Origin: SZUA-430 sp965227535
GTDB taxonomy: Bacteria > Pseudomonadota > Alphaproteobacteria > Micropepsales > Micropepsaceae
Direction of reading: 5' to 3'
DNA length: 64,000 nucleotides
NCBI GenBank assembly: GCA_965227535.1
Contig: OZ245761.1
Coordinates: 1,612,001-1,676,000 of the forward strand
The position numbers and the translations under genes were made by a program. Positions 60,537 through 64,000 of the stretch are shown here, piece by piece. How positions within the stretch are numbered: the first letter of the stretch is position 1; the number at the start of each line of letters is the position of its first letter. Under the pieces are notes generated by a model. That model was not told where the DNA came from and did not search any database. It worked only from the letters and a program-made list of their open reading frames with translations.

Positions 60537-62129
60537 GTGACAGTTCGCAGAGCCATCACACGACGGCAGCTTCTGGCGCGCGCCGGCGCCGCCGGCTTGC
60601 TCACCACGCTGCCTGTCGCCATGCCAGCGATTTCGCGCGCGGCGCAGCGGCCGCAGTTCACGCACGGCGTACAGTCCGGCGACGTCGATGGAATGTCCGG
60701 CATGGTGTGGACGCGCGCCGACCGGCCGTCGCGCGTGCTGTTCGAGGTGGCGACGCGCGAAAGCTTCGCCGATGCGCGCCGGCTTGCACCGCTGAACGCG
60801 CTGCCGGAGAGCGACTGCACCGTCAAGCGCCTGATCGAAGACCTCGCACCCGATCAGCAATATTTCTACCGGCTGACGCTTGAAGATCTCGCCGACACGA
60901 ACCTGACGTCGGAGCCCATCATCGGCCGCTTCCGCACGGCGCCTTCAGGACAGCGCGACGTCCGCTTCGCATGGTCAGGCGACACCGCGGGCCAAGGCTA
61001 CGGCATCGACGACGACGGCATGCTGACCTACGCCACGATCGCGCGCCACGATCCGGATTTCCTGCTGCATTCCGGAGACACGATCTACGCCGACGGCCCG
61101 CTGAAAGAGGAAGTCGAACTCCCCGGTGGCGCGACCTGGCGCAACCGCATCATCACCGACGAAAAGCGCAAGGTCGCCGAGACGCTCGGCGAATTCCGCG
61201 GCCAGTGGAAATACAACATGCTGGACAAGCACGTCCGCGCCCTGAACGCGCGCGTGCCCACTTTCTTCCAATGGGACGACCACGAGGTCGTCAACAACTG
61301 GTCGCCGGGCGAAGATCTCGACGGCGATCCGCGGTACACGGAGAAATCGATCGCGCGCCTCGCCGCCAACGCCTCACGCGCGTTCCACGAGATGACGCCC
61401 GTGCGCATCTCCCCGGCAGAGCCCTCGCGCATCTACCGCAAGATCGCCTACGGCCCGCTGCTGGACGTCTTCTTTCTGGACATGCGCAGCTACCGCGGCC
61501 CGAACAACGCGTCGATGGAGACCACGCTGTCTCCCGCCGCGCGCATCCTGGGCGAGACGCAGGTCGAATGGCTGAAGCGGGCACTCGCCGAATCCAAAGC
61601 CACGTGGAAGATCATTGCCGCCGACATGCCGCTCGCCCTCATCGTGTGGGACGACTTCGTCAAGAAGACCGGCGTCGAAGCGGTCGCCGACGGCAACCAC
61701 GGCGCCCCGCGCGGCCGCGAGCTTGAGATCGCGGAGCTGCTGTCCCACATCAAGCGCCGCCGCATCGCGAACGTCGTTTGGCTGACCGCCGACGTCCACT
61801 ACACCGCCGCGCACCACTATCATCCCTCACGCGCAAAATTTCAGGACTTCGATCCGTTCTGGGAATTCGTCTCGGGCCCGCTGCATGCCGGCACCTTCGG
61901 CCCCGGCGACCTCGACGCCACCTTTGGCCCGGAAGTGAAGTTCTACAAAGCCCCGCCCAAGGGCCAACTCAACCTGCCGCCCTCGGCCGGTCTCCAATTC
62001 TTCGGCCTCATCGACATCGACGGGGGCACGGAACAAATGACTGTGCGCCTGATGGACCGCAACGATACGCAGCTTTGGAAGACCGTCCTCGACCCCGAGC
62101 GCCAACGCAAACGCACGCGCCGCGCGTAA
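60537..62129 (+). CDS. PhoD-like alkaline phosphatase, second copy
   Basis: 530 residues from GTG 60537 (AAGGAGAATTGC upstream). Tat-type signal TRRQLLARAGAAGLLTTLPVAMPAISRA. PhoD motifs LLHSGDTIYADGP, FQWDDHEVVNNW, VFFLDMRSYRGPN and LTADVHYTAAHHY. Shorter than the copy at 36626 and different in the middle; the two are related enzymes, not identical. Likely periplasmic phosphatase/phosphodiesterase. Confidence 0.92.
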   Translation: MTVRRAITRRQLLARAGAAGLLTTLPVAMPAISRAAQRPQFTHGVQSGDVDGMSGMVWTRADRPSRVLFEVATRESFADARRLAPLNALPESDCTVKRLIEDLAPDQQYFYRLTLEDLADTNLTSEPIIGRFRTAPSGQRDVRFAWSGDTAGQGYGIDDDGMLTYATIARHDPDFLLHSGDTIYADGPLKEEVELPGGATWRNRIITDEKRKVAETLGEFRGQWKYNMLDKHVRALNARVPTFFQWDDHEVVNNWSPGEDLDGDPRYTEKSIARLAANASRAFHEMTPVRISPAEPSRIYRKIAYGPLLDVFFLDMRSYRGPNNASMETTLSPAARILGETQVEWLKRALAESKATWKIIAADMPLALIVWDDFVKKTGVEAVADGNHGAPRGRELEIAELLSHIKRRRIANVVWLTADVHYTAAHHYHPSRAKFQDFDPFWEFVSGPLHAGTFGPGDLDATFGPEVKFYKAPPKGQLNLPPSAGLQFFGLIDIDGGTEQMTVRLMDRNDTQLWKTVLDPERQRKRTRRA

Positions 62130-62316
62130 CCGGCTGCGGCACTAGGCCCACGTCGGCGACGCCGCCGGGCGCTTGTTGCTGCACTGCGTCCCCAATTAGG
62201 CTGGCCGTGCGTCGCCGAAGCGCCGGTGAAAGCCGTGCGGCTCCAGCGGAGTAACGGGGGGCTCATCGCCGCCATCACGGCCATGCGACCCAAGACAGCA
62301 AAATTGGAGAGAACGA

Positions 62317-62646
62317 ATGAACAGAACTGGCCTCTTTCTACTTGTCGCGGTCGTCGTCTTAGGAGCCGGCGCCTATTGGTACATGAACCGGCCGAAGCCC
62401 GCGGATACGGCCACCGATCCGGCCATGGCGACCGACACCGTGCCGACCGATCCGGCCGCCGCCGCGACCGATCCGGCAGCGGCGCCCGCCGATCCGGCAG
62501 CCGCTCCGGCAGACCCGGCAGCAGCACCGGCCGACCCGGCCGCAGCGCCGGCTGATCCCGCCGCCGCGCCGGCCGAAGGTACGCCGGCAGCACCGGCAGA
62601 TCCCGTCCCGCCGCCGCCGCCCCCGGGCGACCCGACGCAGCAATAG
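62317..62646 (+). CDS. Membrane-anchored Pro/Ala-rich repeat protein
   Basis: 109 residues, RBS TTGGAGAGAACGA. One N-terminal helix (GLFLLVAVVVLGAGAYWYM), then DPAAAPA repeated about seven times and a Pro-rich end. A stalk exposed outside the inner membrane. Followed by a strong terminator. Confidence 0.8.
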   Translation: MNRTGLFLLVAVVVLGAGAYWYMNRPKPADTATDPAMATDTVPTDPAAAATDPAAAPADPAAAPADPAAAPADPAAAPADPAAAPAEGTPAAPADPVPPPPPPGDPTQQ

Positions 62647-62666
62647 TCGTCGTCACGATAGACGCG

Positions 62667-62702
62667 CATACGGCCGGCCTCTGCGCCGGCCGTATGTTTT
62701 TT
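62667..62702. terminator. Strong terminator after the repeat protein
   Basis: CATACGGCCGGC, 6-nt loop, GCCGGCCGTATG, then TTTTTT. Also serves the convergent TPR gene, whose stop is at 62711. Confidence 0.9.
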
Positions 62703-62710
62703 CGCGATCG

Positions 62711-64000
62711 TCAGCGGCGCAAGAGTCCAGCGCCACGCTGTGCCAAGGCGATCCCTTCCAGATAAAGCGCGCGCAGGTCGGGTCGGCGAAACAGCGTCAC
62801 GCGCTTGTCGATGTCGATTGTGCTGACGCGGCCGTAGTGCTCCAGCGCGCTCGCGGCCGACGTTGCGTCGCCCAAATGACCGTGGCACGCGGCGAGCAGC
62901 GCCAGGTTGAACGACACCGACGGCTGCAGCGGGATCGCTTCTTTGAGAAGCCGCACGGCGTCGTCGAAACGCCGCTGATCGAAGCGGGCGAGCGCCATGC
63001 CGCTCAGCTGATGTCCGCGGTCGGACGAACTGGGGTTCAAGCGCATCGAGGTTTGCATATGCTCGACCGCGGTATCGGGATCACCCTCGGCCGCGCGCAG
63101 CCAAGCGCTCATCATCCAGGCGATATACGATCCGGGATTCAGCGCCAGCGACCGGTCGAGCAGGATCTGCGCCAGCGGATAGTCCGCGTCGAGCGCCATA
63201 TAGGTGGTTGCGTTCCACGAGAGCGAGTCCGCGTCTTCAGGCGCCAGACGCACGGCCCGCCCCGCATAGTCCAAGGCGAGCTTGCGATGCGGTTCAAGAT
63301 CGGGGGCCCAGTTCGAAACGACGATCTGGCCATGCGCGTAACCCGCCACACTCAAAGCGCGCGCATAGTTCGGATCGAGCGCCAGCGCGCGGTCGATCAG
63401 GCGCACGGCCTCGAACATGCCGTCCTTTTCGTAAGCGTCCACCAGGGCCAGGGCTTTGAGATAGAGATCATAGGCGTCCGCATTCGACGTCGGCCGACGC
63501 GCGGCGCGGCGTATCTCCACGTCCTGCACGGTCGGCTCGATGACGCCGGCGACACTCAGCGCGACACGATCCTGCAGCGCAAAGACGTCGTCCAACGTGT
63601 CTTCGTATTGCTGCGCCCACAGTTGCGAACCGTCGGCCGCGTCCGTCAACTTCACCGCGATGCGCACGCGGTTACCCGCTCTGCGCACGCTGCCTTCGAG
63701 GATGTAGCGCACGCCGAGATCCCGCCCGACGGATTGCGGAGCGACCGACTTCCCCTTGTATTGCTGCGTGGAGGCGCTGGCGATGACGAAGATCGAACGG
63801 ACGCGCGAAAGCGCGGTGGTGATCTCCTCCATCATGCCGTCGGCGAAGTACGCTTGTTCGGGATCGCCGCCGAGATTCTGGAACGGAAGCACGGCCAGCG
63901 ACGGCTCGGTTCGCGCCACCGCAACGCGCGCCGGCGATGGCGCTGCCGTCTCCACGCCGCCCAGCGCGAACGCCTCCGTCGTCTCCGCCATCTTGTCGAG
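62711..64000 (-). CDS. TPR regulator, adenylate-cyclase-associated type (partial at right edge)
   Basis: At least 426 residues; the frame is open to base 64000 past the first ATG (63991), so the N-terminal domain, often a cyclase or CadC-like HTH, may lie outside. SLAVLPFQNLGGDPEQAYFADGMMEEITTALSRVRSIFVIA and LGVRYILEGSVRRAGNRVRIAVKLTDAADGSQLWAQQYE are the FlhE-like TolB-type region of cyclase-family proteins, followed by TPRs (DAYDLYLKALALVDAYEKDGMFEAVRLIDRALALDPNYARALSVAGYAHG). Likely a sensor or scaffold. Confidence 0.85.
   Translation of the reverse strand, partial: LDKMAETTEAFALGGVETAAPSPARVAVARTEPSLAVLPFQNLGGDPEQAYFADGMMEEITTALSRVRSIFVIASASTQQYKGKSVAPQSVGRDLGVRYILEGSVRRAGNRVRIAVKLTDAADGSQLWAQQYEDTLDDVFALQDRVALSVAGVIEPTVQDVEIRRAARRPTSNADAYDLYLKALALVDAYEKDGMFEAVRLIDRALALDPNYARALSVAGYAHGQIVVSNWAPDLEPHRKLALDYAGRAVRLAPEDADSLSWNATTYMALDADYPLAQILLDRSLALNPGSYIAWMMSAWLRAAEGDPDTAVEHMQTSMRLNPSSSDRGHQLSGMALARFDQRRFDDAVRLLKEAIPLQPSVSFNLALLAACHGHLGDATSAASALEHYGRVSTIDIDKRVTLFRRPDLRALYLEGIALAQRGAGLLRR

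Overview
The window is high-GC, densely coded bacterial chromosome that reads as an alphaproteobacterium. The evidence is the family content (two-domain OmpA-type porins, a cytochrome c', many short-chain dehydrogenases, PhyH-like dioxygenase, CPBP and GFA proteins, TPR cyclase-type regulator) and the strongly GC-biased third codon positions. A Caulobacterales/Hyphomonadaceae-like lineage is a guess from content only. No rRNA, tRNA or CRISPR array was seen.

Left edge (1-1.7 kb): phage DNA-packaging genes on the minus strand, a small-terminase-like gene followed by the large terminase, which runs off the window. The rest of any prophage lies outside. 1.8-5.2 kb holds two tandem secreted Cys-containing paralogs (a third copy sits at 15.2-16.0 kb) and a 535-residue protein with an M23-like zinc peptidase core but no signal peptide. 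5.4-17.2 kb holds envelope genes: two paralogous OmpA proteins, an acidic repeat protein, two paralogous multi-pass membrane proteins (one in operon with a TonB_C/ankyrin protein), a fatty acid desaturase and an M1-type peptidase lacking the usual GxMEN motif.

17.4-24.8 kb: an HNH nuclease, a single-domain response regulator, an acyl-CoA ligase and a translationally coupled tetR - FAD oxidase - DAPG-hydrolase-like operon with a clear palindromic operator, plus a GSU2403-type nucleotidyltransferase whose start codon abuts a perfect inverted repeat. 24.8-32.6 kb: small secreted proteins and lipoproteins, a cytochrome c' lipoprotein, a beta-barrel protein, a spermidine-synthase-like methyltransferase fold protein and a nitroreductase.

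33.1-36.5 kb looks like a small acquired island: an AT-rich inverted repeat, a small gene interrupted by a 63-bp palindromic element, membrane proteins and a toxin-antitoxin pair with a leaderless promoter. 36.6-42.3 kb: a Tat-exported PhoD-type phosphatase, a VOC protein paired with a radical SAM protein, and a tetR/CPBP divergent pair controlled by twin operators. 42.5-49.9 kb: acyl-CoA ligase, two SDRs, an ECF sigma/membrane-protein operon, an S12 beta-lactamase-like protein, and DUF4345-like, GFA and MarC membrane/soluble proteins.

50.0-55.9 kb: vapBC with a near-consensus promoter, an isochorismatase/MDR operon, a 169-bp cloverleaf-like repeat, a PhyH/esterase operon and an HSD10-like SDR. 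56.0-64.0 kb: rhodanese, YbjQ family, a second higBA pair with a palindromic operator, a HET-C-like secreted protein, an aldo/keto reductase, a tiny glycine-zipper protein, a second PhoD phosphatase, an anchored Pro/Ala-rich protein with a strong terminator, and a TPR regulator cut by the right edge.
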